A stretch of 64,000 nucleotides of DNA from Cricetomys ansorgei (Eukaryota; Chordata; Mammalia; Rodentia; Nesomyidae): the NCBI GenBank assembly GCA_026225945.1, contig JAMJFZ010000769.1, positions 3,281,501 through 3,345,500 on the forward strand. Direction: 5' to 3'. Below, piece after piece: positions 22,490 to 32,850 of the stretch (its first letter is position 1; every line of letters begins with the position of its first letter). The notes beneath the pieces are model-generated. The model was not told where the DNA came from, did not search any database, and saw nothing but the letters and a program-made list of their open reading frames with translations. The translations under genes and the position numbers were made by a program.

Positions 22490-22910
22490 GCCTCAAGATG
22501 GCAATGTGTCAAGAAGAGGGCAGCCAGACTTAGATTACAGCATCTCACACTCATGCCCATCTCACAGAAACCCCTCCACAGAGCTGATGTCTCTCTCCTA
22601 AAAAGCTTGCCATCTCCTCTGTTTTGTTCTTCTCCCAGCCAATCAGAATCAGAAACTTCAAACCTTCTATAACTCCCTGTTTTTTCTTCCTACCTAGGAC
22701 CGTATATAATTCACCTTTTGCCTAAGGGTCATGTCTCCTCTCTATCCACAAGCAGTCTTTTGTCACTTTGGGGACAAATAACCCCTATTTCCTCCTCCTG
22801 TATCCTTCCTGTTCCCTCTGTGACAAATATATCTCCTTTGTGCTAAGATCTGGTGTCTGGGTATATTCTGTGCTGACTCCAAGATCCATTCACAGACTAC
22901 TCAAAAGTAA
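22490..22910 (+). mobile_element. LTR-like segment
   Basis: Promoter-like order: 'cccagccaatcagaatcaga' with a CCAAT box near 22637, 'ggaccgtatataattcacc' with a TATA box near 22702, then a C/T-rich stretch and 'gtgctgactccaag'. This fits U3-R-U5 of a retroviral LTR, but neither ends nor family could be fixed. Confidence 0.5.
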
Positions 22911-24224
22911 TCTACTCTGTCATAGGTCCAGGAGAGTTAAGAAGAAACCGGAGTTGGGCTGAGTAGTTAGAGGTTATAGCTTTAATCCAATTCAGCAATA
23001 ATGAGGAACAAGTATAGGTTGGTACTGGCTAAGAATGGAGCACACATTGCTAAAATCTGTAGGGAATATAAAAATGAATTCAGCATAACCATGTCACCAA
23101 GGGTTTATATTCGTATAGCTATAGAGAGAAAGACTATCATAGACTTATTAATTTTGATAGAAATGCTAACTTTATCAAGGTCATTTAACAGATTCTCTAT
23201 AAGACGAGAGTGGAAATTGACCTTCCAAACTAGGAAAAATGTTAATTTTAAGATTGATAAGTATAGAATAATTTTAAGGCTAAAACATTATTTCCATGAC
23301 TACACAATCAGAAATAACTAGCTTGGAAGCAGTTGCCAGAAAAGAAAATTCCAAGGCTTATTATGGGCTCAAAGTTAAAATTTCTCAGCAAAATAATTCT
23401 TTAAAGAAAGGAGGGATGAAATGGAGAAACGTACACTCAAGCAGAGGCTCTAAAAACAGCAAGTTATCTTCCTACAGCTGTCAGTTGTAGTCAAGTGTTC
23501 AGAGAATATTGTGTCTGTCTTGGGACTTTGAAATCAATATAAGCAACTTAGAAAGAACACAGATTATGATAAAAATGGCTTAGGAAAAAAGAGCACTGGA
23601 CAAAGGTAAAGGGTACTCTGAGCTACACCAACCCACACCAACATTCTTAAGAATGGAGATTCAACTAGTTTAATTGGGAATTGTTTAGAATATGGATTCT
23701 TTTATGCTTGAAATATCCTGGAAAATTAAATATGCCATACATTTTAATGAAGTGCTGTTAAGTCTTAAAGTCAGTGATAAAATAGCTTAGGCATAAAGGA
23801 AATTACAATTCTCTCTAATATCATTATCTTAGCTCAATTGAACAGATCTAGGATTTTATATCAGTATAAACATACTTGGAAACAAATTAACATTTACTAA
23901 AGGAAATTTCTATTATTTCACTTGAAATTCTGAGTTGACAATTTTCTGGTTATATTTATGATCAAATAACTTTATTCACAAAATCAATGTATTAAAATCA
24001 TTTTACACACACATAGAGACATTAAAATCACTATGCATTTACCACATACATATGATCTTGATTAATAAGCACTAGTCAATATATTTAGCATTTCTTATAA
24101 ACTGTTTGTTGGTTTGTAGATAGTCAGCAGTGAAGGATTTGGGGATAGATCAGAGAACAAAACAGGCAAAATGTATTGCCTTCTTAGTGTTTCTATTTGT
24201 TGTAGACACTGAGAACTAAACAAG
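22911..24224. other. Unassigned interval; a purine tract at 23403-23416
   Basis: No viral gene or SINE recognised. A purine run 'aaagaaaggaggga' followed by TG resembles a polypurine tract beside an LTR start, so degraded internal LTR-element sequence is possible. The 106-codon frame at 23001-23321 shows no motif. Confidence 0.35.
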
Positions 24225-24372
24225 CTGGACTACGTCTTGTGGTCCAGGAATATAGTTCCAGTTGCTTGAGAGGCTGAAGCAGGACAGAGGTATATTTAAG
24301 GCCTATATAGGCCATAAAGTGAGATCAGTACCTTCCTAGAGAGCTTAGAGAGACTTTGTCTCAAAAATTAAA
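24225..24372 (+). mobile_element. Old B1-type SINE
   Basis: 'gcttgagaggctgaagcagg', 'ggcctatataggccataaag', 'gagactttgtctcaaaaatt'. Diverged; abuts a B2. Confidence 0.78.
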
Positions 24373-24373
24373 A

Positions 24374-24605
24374 GAAGCAAGGGGATGGAGCCATGGATCA
24401 GTGGTTAAGAATATTGCTGTTCCAGAAGACCCCAATTGAGCTCTCAGCATGCACACCAGGTGATTCACAACCACCTATAACTCCAGCACCAGTAGATTCT
24501 ACCTCTCTTTTGGCCTACTGCAGCATGTGCACACACGTGTGCATGCGTGCACGCGCATGCGCACATAGACACAGACACATACACACACACATCTTTTAAA
24601 AATTA
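24374..24605 (+). mobile_element. B2 SINE
   Basis: 'gccatggatcagtggttaag', 'tgctgttccagaagacccca', 'ccacctataactccagcacc', then a CA/CG-rich 3' part. It explains the 68-codon frame at 24393-24599. Confidence 0.93.
24523..24567. repeat. 45-bp alternating purine-pyrimidine tract
   Basis: Every step alternates purine and pyrimidine, with several CG steps ('gcgtgcacgcgcatgcgcac'), inside the B2 3' region. Such sequence is prone to left-handed Z-DNA. Confidence 0.95.
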
Positions 24606-24639
24606 GCAAATGAAAGGAAGAAGAATGGGCTATCAAAAT

Positions 24640-24830
24640 TGCTAGGTATAGATAAAGGACATAGTAACTAATCTTTCCAACCCAAGTTTAATCCCTGTGA
24701 TCCACATGGTGGATGGAAAGAACAAATTACTCTATGTTGTCTTTATTTCTATATGAGCACTGTAGCACATATCTTTACTTATACACACTAAATACATTAT
24801 AAAAGTGTCACATCATTTTTAAAGGAAAAT
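24640..24830 (+). mobile_element. B3 SINE, partial
   Basis: 'cccaagtttaatccctgtga', 'tccacatggtggatggaaag', 'aacaaattactctatgttgt', 'gagcactgtagcacatatct' in B3 order. Confidence 0.82.
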
Positions 24831-24871
24831 GAAAAGTTACAAAAGAATAACAAAATCTACAAAATATCAGC

Positions 24872-24957
24872 AAATATAGCTGAGTGGTGCAGTGTTTGCC
24901 TAGCATACACAGTGTTCAGGGTTTATGGAGAGTAATATAATGAAATAAAAAAATAAA
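24872..24957 (+). mobile_element. ID-type SINE
   Basis: 'aatatagctgagtggtgcag', 'tgtttgcctagcatacacag', 'gttcagggttta', then an A-rich tail. Confidence 0.75.
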
Positions 24958-25026
24958 CATAATAAATACATTCCTACATACATTCATCTGAATGTTAAAG
25001 CTGACAATGTTGTATGAAAATATAAA

Positions 25027-25200
25027 CCAACTAGGTGTGGCCACATACTCCTGTAACATCCACACTCTGTAGGCTTAGGGAGGTTCAAGGCTTGACTAGG
25101 TCCATAATGAATATAGAATATGCCCAAGGAATTCAGAAGAGTTTGAATGTGCTAAGGGGATGGAGTAGATTAGTTGTGGAAAAAAAAAACAAAACAAACA
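25027..25200 (+). mobile_element. Decayed B1/B4-like SINE with A-rich tail
   Basis: Starts 'actaggtgtggccacatact', 'cctgtaacatccacactctg' like a SINE head and ends in an A-rich tail with CAAAA units at 25180-25199. The middle is too diverged to assign. Confidence 0.55.
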
Positions 25201-25802
25201 TGGTGATATAGGCAGATTCAAAGGAGGAAAAGAAGACAGCTGTGAAGAAGGTATGCATTAACCTGGTGTAGTAATAAACTCTAATAATGCCTGTGTTTTT
25301 TGAAGTGGGAAATGTGTTTGAGGCAGTGAGACATTAAATATAAAATCACAGAATTGACGACACATAATGTACGCATCCTTCAAAGATTTAGCAGTCTTTA
25401 ACTTACCGGTAAATATTTATCCATCAAAATTTTAAACAAAGGAAGGGTATGATTTGAATTCTATGTCAGCAGTATCATACTGGGCTGTGCCTTTAATAAA
25501 ATGGCAGAAAAGTGCTTTCCAATACTTTCATCTTTATACAATAGTCAATTCAAAGAACTAAGATAAGTTCACAAAAGCTTTGGAAACTAAGAAGACATGA
25601 CAATGTAGAAAATAAGAAAGAGGCATGGAAAAGGAAAGGACAGTTTTACATTACTTATATCACCTCTCTTCAATCACCAATAAGCTCATGGTAGAAAGAA
25701 GTATCCTCTGTTCCATCAAGGAGATGATAGTGAGCATAGAACTTTGCCTTGTAGCCCAACACAGGGTCTGAAATATTAAGGAACTCAGACAGTTTAATAG
25801 AA
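25201..25802. other. Unassigned interval
   Basis: No repeat or gene recognised. The right part underlies the tail of a 124-codon minus-strand frame that I reject as coding. Confidence 0.4.
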
Positions 25803-25921
25803 AAATTATGAAGAGGATGAGGAAGAGGAGGAGGGAGGAGGAGGAAGAATAATAGGAAACAACAGCAATAGTAGTAGTGGTGGTAGTGGTAGTGATAGCG
25901 GTAGTAGTAGCAATAGTATGG
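25803..25921. repeat. Purine-rich triplet tract: (GAG)n-like then (GTA/GTG)n-like
   Basis: 25810-25850 is GAG/AGG-rich; 25866-25918 is built of GTA, GTG, GAT and CAA triplets. It sits directly upstream of a B2 and encodes only runs of Y, H and L in the chance minus-strand frame. Confidence 0.9.
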
Positions 25922-26132
25922 ACTAGAGGGATAGATCAATGGTTGATAGAATTTTTTTCTTGCAGAGAACCCAGATTGGATTTTTAGGACCCAAGTCTGG
26001 TAGTTCACAACCTCTTGTAACTCCAGCTCCATAGGCTCCAACACCTTCTTTTGACCTTTGCAAGAACTGTGCTCATATACATATAATCATGCACAATCAC
26101 ATGCATATTAATAAGAATAAAATAAATCTTTT
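25921..26132 (+). mobile_element. B2 SINE
   Basis: 'gactagagggatagatcaat', 'tcttgcagagaacccagatt', 'cctcttgtaactccagctcc', then 'aataagaataaaataaatc'. Near full length. Confidence 0.94.
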
Positions 26133-26249
26133 TCAAAAGTCTGGTTTCAAAAATGGGATAATGACTAGAATGGTCACTTGTTAGACAACACATGAATTTG
26201 CAATCAGTTTACAGGAAAAAAAAGCTCAATGTTATAGGCCAGGAAAGAG
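26133..26249. other. Short unassigned spacer
   Basis: Nothing recognised between the B2 tail and the L1 ORF1 fragment. Confidence 0.4.
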
Positions 26250-26425
26250 GTACATAAGATTTTCAATGTACTGAAGGAGAAAAAGTTCCAACCAAGAACA
26301 CTGCACCAGTAAAACTGAGTCTATGAAATAAAAGTGAGATAAAGTCTCTCTCAAACAAAAGTTAAAGGAATTCATTTCCACTAAACATCTTTTACAAGAA
26401 ACATTGAGGAGAGGCATTGGGGAGG
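26250..26425 (+). mobile_element. LINE-1 ORF1 C-terminal fragment
   Basis: 'gagataaagtctctctcaaa', 'caaaagttaaaggaattcat', 'acatcttttacaagaaacat' correspond to the conserved end of L1 ORF1 (the '..EIK..DKQ..LREF..RP..LKE' region). Frame broken by stops. Confidence 0.78.
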
Positions 26426-26519
26426 ATCAACATAAACAATGCATTATGAATGGATTTTATTATGCCATAATAATAGGCACTGCTTTTTGTTTGTTAATTA
26501 CAAATAAATAGTAATACTT

Positions 26520-26805
26520 ACACATTATTTAAAAATTTAAAAAAAATTCTCTGAGAATTACATATATTTTGGTCAAATTCACTTACTCTTTCCCTAACTC
26601 TTCCCAAATTTACCCCCATCTCCGTATCCATGCAGCTTCCTCTTCTCATTTTAAAAACACATTCAGTCCAATTTGTGCTGCTCATATCCTCTTGTGTACA
26701 GGGCTTGTATTTCTGTGTCCTGATCAACCTACCAAGGATAGCACTCTAAAAAACTCAGCTGATGCTTCCTATCTCAGTCCCTGTCAAATTGTCTTTAACC
26801 AAACC
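26520..26805 (-). mobile_element. LINE-1 (rodent Lx-type) 3' UTR fragment, antisense
   Basis: 'ccctaactcttcccaaattt', 'acccccatctccgtatccat', 'cagtccaatttgtgctgctc', 'gatcaacctaccaaggatag' give a typical antisense rodent L1 3' UTR starting at its 3' end. It explains the 81-codon frame. Confidence 0.9.
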
Positions 26806-26814
26806 AATCTATGA

Positions 26815-27300
26815 TATTTTTATGGCCCTATTGGATTGAGGCCAATGAATTCCAGTGGATCACATTCATATGCATTTGTTTCAATTCATTATTTAATTCT
26901 GTTTTCTAATAACTCTGAGGATTATTTTAATCTATCATTATCAGAGATACTAGTCTATACTTTTATTTTCTCATAGTACCTTTAATTCTGGCTTCATTGC
27001 ATGAATTTGGAGGTGCCCTTCTTTGTAGTGATGAATCCTATACCTGGTTAGGAGTTATAGTCTGAGCTATAACTCCAACCATGAATGTGTCACCCAATCA
27101 TCAGATTTTGAAGTATGTGAGAATTATCATTAATTCTCCTTCAAATGTTTGGCAGAAATTAGTAAGGAAACTCTGTAGCCATGGGCTTTTCTCTGTTAGG
27201 AGTCATTTGATTCTTGATTCAGTCTCCCTCTTTCCTTAATTGTTTGTTCAGATTTTGCTTTTTTATGATTTTGTCATATATATTTAAGAATTTCTCTAGA
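26815..27300 (-). mobile_element. LINE-1 ORF2 (reverse transcriptase region) fragment, antisense
   Basis: 'tcagagatactagtctatac', 'taattctggcttcattgcat', 'attctccttcaaatgtttgg', 'tgtagccatgggcttttctc', 'ttaagaatttctctaga' match reversed ORF2. A stretch at 27025-27120 does not fit and may be a small insertion. It may belong to the same L1 as the preceding 3' UTR, with the middle lost. Confidence 0.85.
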
Positions 27301-27339
27301 ATCAAAGTCAGAAAGTAAAACAGTATATCACTGTTGGTT

Positions 27340-27875
27340 ATTATCTTTTTTTGGTGAAGCAATTAATTTTATTGGGATTACTTAAAGGAATATAGTGAGG
27401 GGTTACTTACAGGAGTAGAAATGACTCACAGACAGCTGCATCACCATAGCCCACCCCAGCATAGGTGACATACATTGTAAAACTATGGAAACCTGGAACA
27501 CACTGCACAGCCTGAAGGCAGCATAAATTGTTGGAAAGAGTCCCTTCCAAGTGTCTCTTTTGGTCTAAATCTCTTCCAGAGTGTTTGGCTTGTTTCTGCT
27601 TCTTCCTGGCAATTGGTCTGGTTTCAGAGTCTTTTTTTGTAGCTTGGCTTGCCTGAGAATATTCATTACAGCATACTAATTTGCTATTGTTTAGGAGGGG
27701 CCTGGTGAATCTAGTCAGTTTCAGAGACTTCCTGACACTATTTTGAGTTGTTTACTTTGCTGCTTACAGAGTTTCTCTGCCAGCTGCAATATTTCAATCT
27801 CTGGAGGAAACTGCTACACAACCCAGAAATACTTTTTTTCCACATTAACCTGGATAAACATAATTGTTCTTTGAC
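27340..27875 (-). repeat. Rodent dispersed repeat, family not assigned
   Basis: 'attttattgggattacttaa', 'ggggttacttacaggagtag', 'aaatgactcacagacagctg', 'catcaccatagcccacccca' and 'acacactgcacagcctgaag' are blocks I recognise as a common rodent repeat, but I cannot say whether it is an L1 3' UTR or an LTR. The T-rich left end suggests a reversed 3' end. Confidence 0.6.
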
Positions 27876-27879
27876 TTGG

Positions 27880-28290
27880 AACAGTAGGTCTTGAGAGAGA
27901 GGACCAGGTTATCAGAAGATAAAGAAGAATGAAAATTTTGGGGTTGGGAGGTCTTGCACAAGCCATGTCTTATGCCATAAAGTTTATTACAAAGTAAATC
28001 ACCTTATATACTGTTTCCAAGGGAGAAGCAGGACAAAGTCAGTAGAAACAATCATACAATATTGGACAAAGTTAGCAAGAAACTAATAAGCAATGTTGTA
28101 CCAAGGAAATACAGGGTATCTCAAGAGCATTTGAGATCAAGTACAGAGTAGCCTTGAAACTGATAACTCTAGTCTATTTAGTGGGGGAAACAAAGTTCCC
28201 AGGAACAAAGACCATAATTCCTTCCAGATACTGGTCCCTAGCACCAGACTGGCTTTGCCAAGTCTTCTCTTGAGAAAAGATACAGAATTA
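27880..28290 (-). mobile_element. ERV LTR-like repeat, copy B, antisense
   Basis: Homologue of 5640-6055 in the same orientation. On the minus strand it carries 'gtatataagg' (TATA-like, near 28000) followed by 'aataaact' (AATAAA, near 27980), the spacing of an LTR promoter and polyadenylation site. No internal viral genes are seen next to it. Confidence 0.62.
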
Positions 28291-28754
28291 TGTTCCTTTT
28301 ATCTTTTCAACAGGACTTCTGAGAAAAATTTGGGTCATCACAGAGCTCAACAGTTCTTCACACTTTTCCCACAAATTTCTTCTGACTCTAACTCCTTTTA
28401 CTCTCTTCCTTCTTTGTTTTCATAGTACAATATACTTTCCTCACAACAATGGCCAACATTGCCCACTACAGTTTATATGCTGGAAATATTGTTAACATGT
28501 GAGAAAACTTAGAAATTATTATCCTTGGATGTCCATCTCAATTTAAAATTACAGAAAATGGAGAAATAAGAAGTCAAATTTCTGTTTTCAATTTTCCATC
28601 TTTAAAATTATACTTTAAAATGCTGCATGCCATGGCTTAGGCAAGAAAAAAATGGTTTTCTGAATCTCTTTTGAATTACATTTGCTTCAAAATATTCATT
28701 CTCTTTTGGGGACAATAGTACATAACAACAGTAAGTAGATGAATCTTCAAGAAT
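28291..28754. other. Unassigned interval
   Basis: No family recognised. Confidence 0.4.
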
Positions 28755-29160
28755 AGAGAAATGTTTAGTTTATTTGAGCTGATATAACAAAATACCATAT
28801 AGACTAGGTGGTTTATAAGCATTAGGAACACATTGCCCACTGAAGGGAATTTTGCATACTTTGAGGTGCTCCCTCCCAGACATTGGGTTATGCACAAACC
28901 CTCAAAATGTGCAGCATTCCCTTCACCTACAGTTCTCACACCTGTGACATTCAAGATCAAAGTTCTAGTTGGTTTGTATCTCAAGAGCGCTAGCTTCCTG
29001 ATTCCATTCGGTCTTCTTATAACAGAAGGGTAAGGGGCCACTTCATGGCCCCATTACCTCTTAAGGCTTCACATTCAAATACCAACATGATATAGATTAA
29101 AATTCAACATGTGATATTTGTGGGAGATACAAACATTCAAATTAGAATATCAAACAATCA
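28755..29160 (+). mobile_element. MLT1-type MaLR LTR
   Basis: 'gctgatataacaaaatacca', 'agactaggtggtttataagc', 'acattcaagatcaaagttct', 'gcttcctgattccattcggt', 'aattcaacatgtgatatttg', 'ggagatacaaacattcaaat' follow the full order of a mammalian MLT1 LTR. Both frames over it (121 and 66 codons) are chance. Confidence 0.82.
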
Positions 29161-29164
29161 GGAA

Positions 29165-29850
29165 AAAAGCACAAGAAATATATTAGATACAAAGAAACAC
29201 ACACTTCTACACACAGAAATCCCACAAAAAAAATAAGAAACTATAATGTATAAGCAAAAGACCTGTAAGGCTTTTTTATAAAAGGCCAGACAAAGCATTA
29301 TGATACCAAAAAAACCCCTCCGAAATAACATTGAGCTTTCTTTGTGTCGATTATCTACTGCTGGGCATAGAGCCTGCTCTTAAATGCAGTTTGAATACAC
29401 AATGAAACTATTGGAGAAAAGTAAGATATTCTTTACAAGTGATTGTCAATTGGAGATAGCTTCTGGGTTAGGGGTCGGGGGTTTATGTCCATGTCTTCTC
29501 TAAGTGCTGGAATCCCATATGGCTTAGACCTGTGCAGGCCCTATGCATACTGCTAAAGTCTCTGTGAGTTTACATGTGCATCAGTCTTATTTTTGGCTGA
29601 AGCATTTATTTCCTTGGTGTTTTTCTTCCCAACTGGCTCTTACAATCTTTCCACCCCCTCTTCTGCAGAGTCCTCTGATCCCTGTGGAGAGGGATTTGAA
29701 AGAGGCATACCATTTAGGACTAGGTGTTCTGAGTTCTCTCACTGTCTACACATTGTCTTGTTGTGGGTCTTCGCATCTGTTCCCATCTACTGTATTAGGA
29801 AACTTCTCTGACAATGGCTAGCATTGAATCTGTAAACTCCTAGAAGTAAG
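29165..29850 (-). mobile_element. LINE-1 (rodent Lx-type) 3' UTR, long antisense fragment
   Basis: 'taagcaaaagacctgtaagg', 'tctactgctgggcatagagc', 'tggagatagcttctgggtta', 'gacctgtgcaggccctatgc', 'ctctgtgagtttacatgtgc', 'actggctcttacaatctttc' and 'gtcttgttgtgggtcttcgc' give about 690 bp of well-ordered antisense Lx 3' UTR. The 92-codon frame is not a gene. Confidence 0.94.
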
Positions 29851-29919
29851 AATCCAATTTGAGTTTCAGAGTATTCGATTGGTGAATATTTGGTGAATAA
29901 AATGATTGAATATTACCCC

Positions 29920-30100
29920 AGAAGCACAAGCAACAAGTGGTAGTGCATCAATCTAAAAAGGTTTCACATATCCATACAGAATCAGTCAACAGGAAGATAG
30001 GCAACCTACACAGTAGAAGAAACTATTTGAAAAAGTACCTGATAATGGATTAATATAAAAATGACAAAAGAAATGTTGGTGCGAGTCTGGAGAAAAAAAA
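29920..30100 (+). mobile_element. Ancient LINE-1 ORF2 C-terminal fragment
   Basis: 'aagcacaagcaacaagtggt', 'aggcaacctacacagtagaa', 'gataatggattaatataaaa', 'aaatgttggtgcgagtctgg' correspond to the plus-strand end of ORF2. Broken frame. Confidence 0.78.
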
Positions 30101-30489
30101 GAGTAATAGGTGGGGGCAGAAGGTTGTTGGAGGAACCTGGTGGCCAGGTTCACTTTAATAAATTAAATAGGTATCTCAGCCTATTTGTGAGTTTGTGAGT
30201 TTGAGACCTAACATAGACATGAAATTTCAACTCTTCTACATTATAAAGGTTATCTGCATAATTTGGTACCTATACTAAACAATATGCTGTACTTCAAAAT
30301 TTATTAATAGGAACTATTAAGCATTTTTATGATACATGCACACCAGAAACTAAAAAGAAGAAAAGGCAATCACAAAATAGGAACAGAAGATAATTTAGGA
30401 GGGTTGAATATAATATTTTTGACTATGGTAAAGATAGTGTGTGTTTAAATGTGTATACAATCTGCACATTATGCATTTTTTGTATGTGT
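30101..30489. other. Unassigned AT-rich interval
   Basis: Nothing recognised. Confidence 0.4.
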
Positions 30490-30715
30490 GCTTTTAAAAA
30501 CTTATTGGGGTGTGTATATGTGTATGTGTGCATGCATGTATGTGTGTGACTCTGTGTGTGTGTGTGTGTACATTCTATAGTGTGCATGCAGTGATCAGAT
30601 GACAACCTTTCAAGGTTAGTTATCTCCTTCTTCCTTGGATTCTGAGGATTAAACTCAGGTCTTCAGGCTTACACAGCTAGTACTTTTACTGGCTGAGCCC
30701 TACCTGCAGGAGTTG
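30490..30715 (-). mobile_element. B3 SINE with TG-rich part, antisense
   Basis: TG/TATG-rich 30510-30570, then 'cagtgatcagatgacaacct', 'gattctgaggattaaactca', 'ggtcttcaggcttacacagc', 'ttactggctgagccctacct'. Reversed B3, near full length. Confidence 0.93.
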
Positions 30716-31669
30716 TGTGTCAATCCTATCTCAATAAAGCATTCTAAAACAAAAGATAATCACATCACAAAGACAGAAAATTCTATTTGATAGCCTTACT
30801 TATAAGGAACATGATATTCTAAAAAAATTTCCAGACATCCCTGATATCGTCTTTCTAGATTGTATAATTTTCTTATAACTACAGAAATATAGTAGGAAAA
30901 GAACACAAATGTTGCATTAGTTATGAAGTTATTGAAATATTAGCTCTTTATTTTTGCTGTTTCCTCTGGATTTCTTTCTTCATCATTTTGGTCTTGAGTT
31001 ACTTGGTGCTATTTTTTCACTATCTAGAATTAGAAATCAACTCTTTTGTTTAAAATGTGTGTTACCCCCTCTAATTATAAGCTGCTGCTACTTTATATAA
31101 CAAAAGAATTGATTTCTGAAAGCTCTATTCAGACATTAGAAAAACCCAACAATCGGAATTATTCAAATCAGTGTCCCTTATGAGCATTTAACAGGCAATA
31201 CTAAGATGTAGCTTTATTTTTAGACTTAGCTCTATATTCCTTTACTTTTTGCATGTCTTGTATCATAGCAGGCATCTTTCTTTGCCTTTTGAATTTTTGA
31301 TTGTTTTCTGTTCATTTTAGTGAATTGCTACTTACTTAGACTTCTTGAGATGGGCTTTTAATTTTCATCATTTGATTTTTTTTTTTACTCTGACTTCCAC
31401 TTTTCCATTCTTGCTGTGTTACTGAACACTAGCCAATGATTCCTGCAAACTGCAATTACTAGATTCCTGCTGATTTCCTTTCCTTTGGATCTACTTGACA
31501 GGAAGATACTGGATAGAGCTTTCAGTTGAGGAACTAGAATATGTATTCTCCTATCATAACAGGAGTAACCTTTATCACTGTCTACAGAAAGTGGGTGCAG
31601 TGCCCACAAAGTATTATGTCCAACTAGTGTCCCAGCAAAATAGACACTCCTTGGTGGTTCCAGGTTCCT

Positions 31670-31673
<4 letters not shown>
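30716..31673. other. Mostly single-copy AT-rich sequence
   Basis: No family recognised. 31385-31670 is less AT-rich and supports 118- and 91-codon frames that run into the CA repeat; I see no domain in either. Confidence 0.4.
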
Positions 31674-31705
<32 letters not shown>

Positions 31706-31741
31706 ACACATACCCAGACACACACACACACACACACACAC
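31674..31741. repeat. (CA)n microsatellite in two blocks
   Basis: CA tracts at 31674-31702 and 31717-31741 separated by 'gagacacatacccag'. Confidence 0.97.
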
Positions 31742-32445
31742 CCAGGATAGGTAGGTGCACTGCTCTCTAAAACAGCTCTAAAACAGTGAAAGACATTAGC
31801 ATCTTGGATTCTCCGACATCAGCTCTTTCTATTTTCTCTCCAGTCCAGTAATGTTAGTAACATCTTGCATTTGATAACCTGACAGTTATCACTTTTACCT
31901 TGTTATTTTCTAGCAGTTTCTGATTAGCTTGCTACATAAAACTCTCTCCCCATTGAATTGACACGTGTCCTGTTTTTCTGACTCCACTGTGACTGATAAC
32001 CCTTGATAGCTTGGTATTTAAAGACAACACACAGGCACAGAAGCAAATGGTTTTAGAGTTAGAAGGACTTTGTCTAAATTTCAAACATATCATTTCCTTG
32101 GCATGCAGCTAGAAAAGGTACTTATATTTTTGAGTTTATCTACTTTTGTATTACTGTTGTCACTTATGTACCCCTTTATAGATGGCACAAATAAACTAGT
32201 GCGAAATGTAGACTATACTAAGAGCAAAAGGATTATACTTCACAGCTCATACTTCAGCGACTTGTCAGTGAGACCTTTTATCACCTATATTTTCCTGTTC
32301 TAAGCAAACAAGTCTCTTAATACTAGAACAATTCCAGATATTATGAAATTATGCCTTGCCAATTACTTTTCATTTTATTGAACACTTTATGGACAGTTGA
32401 GGTAAGTGCACAAAGCAGAAGCATATAGCACATTTCTTTCTCATA
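31742..32445. other. Unassigned single-copy interval
   Basis: No repeat or gene recognised; the 77-codon frame at 32070 is chance. Confidence 0.4.
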
Positions 32446-32502
32446 CTTTTTTTCCTTTCTTTCTTTCTTCCTTCCTTCCTTCCTTACTCTCTCTCTCTCT
32501 CC

Positions 32503-32565
<63 letters not shown>

Positions 32566-32610
32566 TTCTTTCCTTCTTTCTTTCTTTCTCTCTTTCTTTC
32601 TTTTTTTTTT
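32446..32610. repeat. Polypyrimidine tract: (CTTT)n, (CCTT)n, (CT)n
   Basis: About 165 bases of C and T with only one purine (near 32486) before the B1. The longest part is a CTTT repeat of about 16 units. It is the expanded A-rich tail of the antisense B1 that follows. Frames of 68 and 116 codons here are repeat artefacts. Confidence 0.96.
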
Positions 32611-32748
32611 GAGACAGGGTTTCTCTGTTGTAACTCTGGCTGTCCTGGTCACTCTGTAGACCAGGCTGGCTCCAAACTCACAGAGATCCATCTGCCTGTG
32701 CCTGCTGAGTGCTGGGATTAAAGGTGTGAGCTACCACTGCCTACCTCT
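32611..32748 (-). mobile_element. B1 SINE, antisense
   Basis: 'gagacagggtttctctgttg', 'taactctggctgtcctggtc', 'ctctgtagaccaggctggct', 'ctgagtgctgggattaaagg'. Full length and little diverged: one of the younger insertions, carrying the local TTGTAACTCT variant. Confidence 0.98.
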
Positions 32749-32769
32749 TTCTCATACTACTTAGCGACT

Positions 32770-32850
32770 AGAGTGGGCTTAGTGCTTGAGCCTTTGTCCA
32801 GCATATTCAAGGTCCTGGGCTTAATCCTCAGTGCTGAAAATAATTTTAAT
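32770..32850 (+). mobile_element. ID-type SINE, decayed
   Basis: 'gtgggcttagtgcttgagcc', 'tttgtccagcatattcaagg', 'tcctgggcttaatcctcagt', then A-rich. Confidence 0.65.

Noticed and set aside
23001..23321. 106-codon frame, considered as a viral remnant
   Set aside because: No conserved retroviral motif can be read in it; too short and basic to assign.
25670..26044. 124-codon minus-strand open frame, the longest seen
   Set aside because: It is made of a reversed B2 and a triplet repeat (runs of Y, H, L); no domain and no conserved start.
28676..29041. 121-codon minus-strand frame
   Set aside because: Lies over an MLT1 LTR on the opposite strand.
29543..29821. 92- and 72-codon plus-strand frames
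   Set aside because: They lie over a well-ordered antisense Lx 3' UTR.
31385..31741. 118-codon minus-strand frame starting with repeated C and V
   Set aside because: Begins in a CA microsatellite and shows no domain.
32341..32691. 116-codon lysine/glutamate-rich frame
   Set aside because: Direct translation of the CTTT/GAAA tract and a B1.
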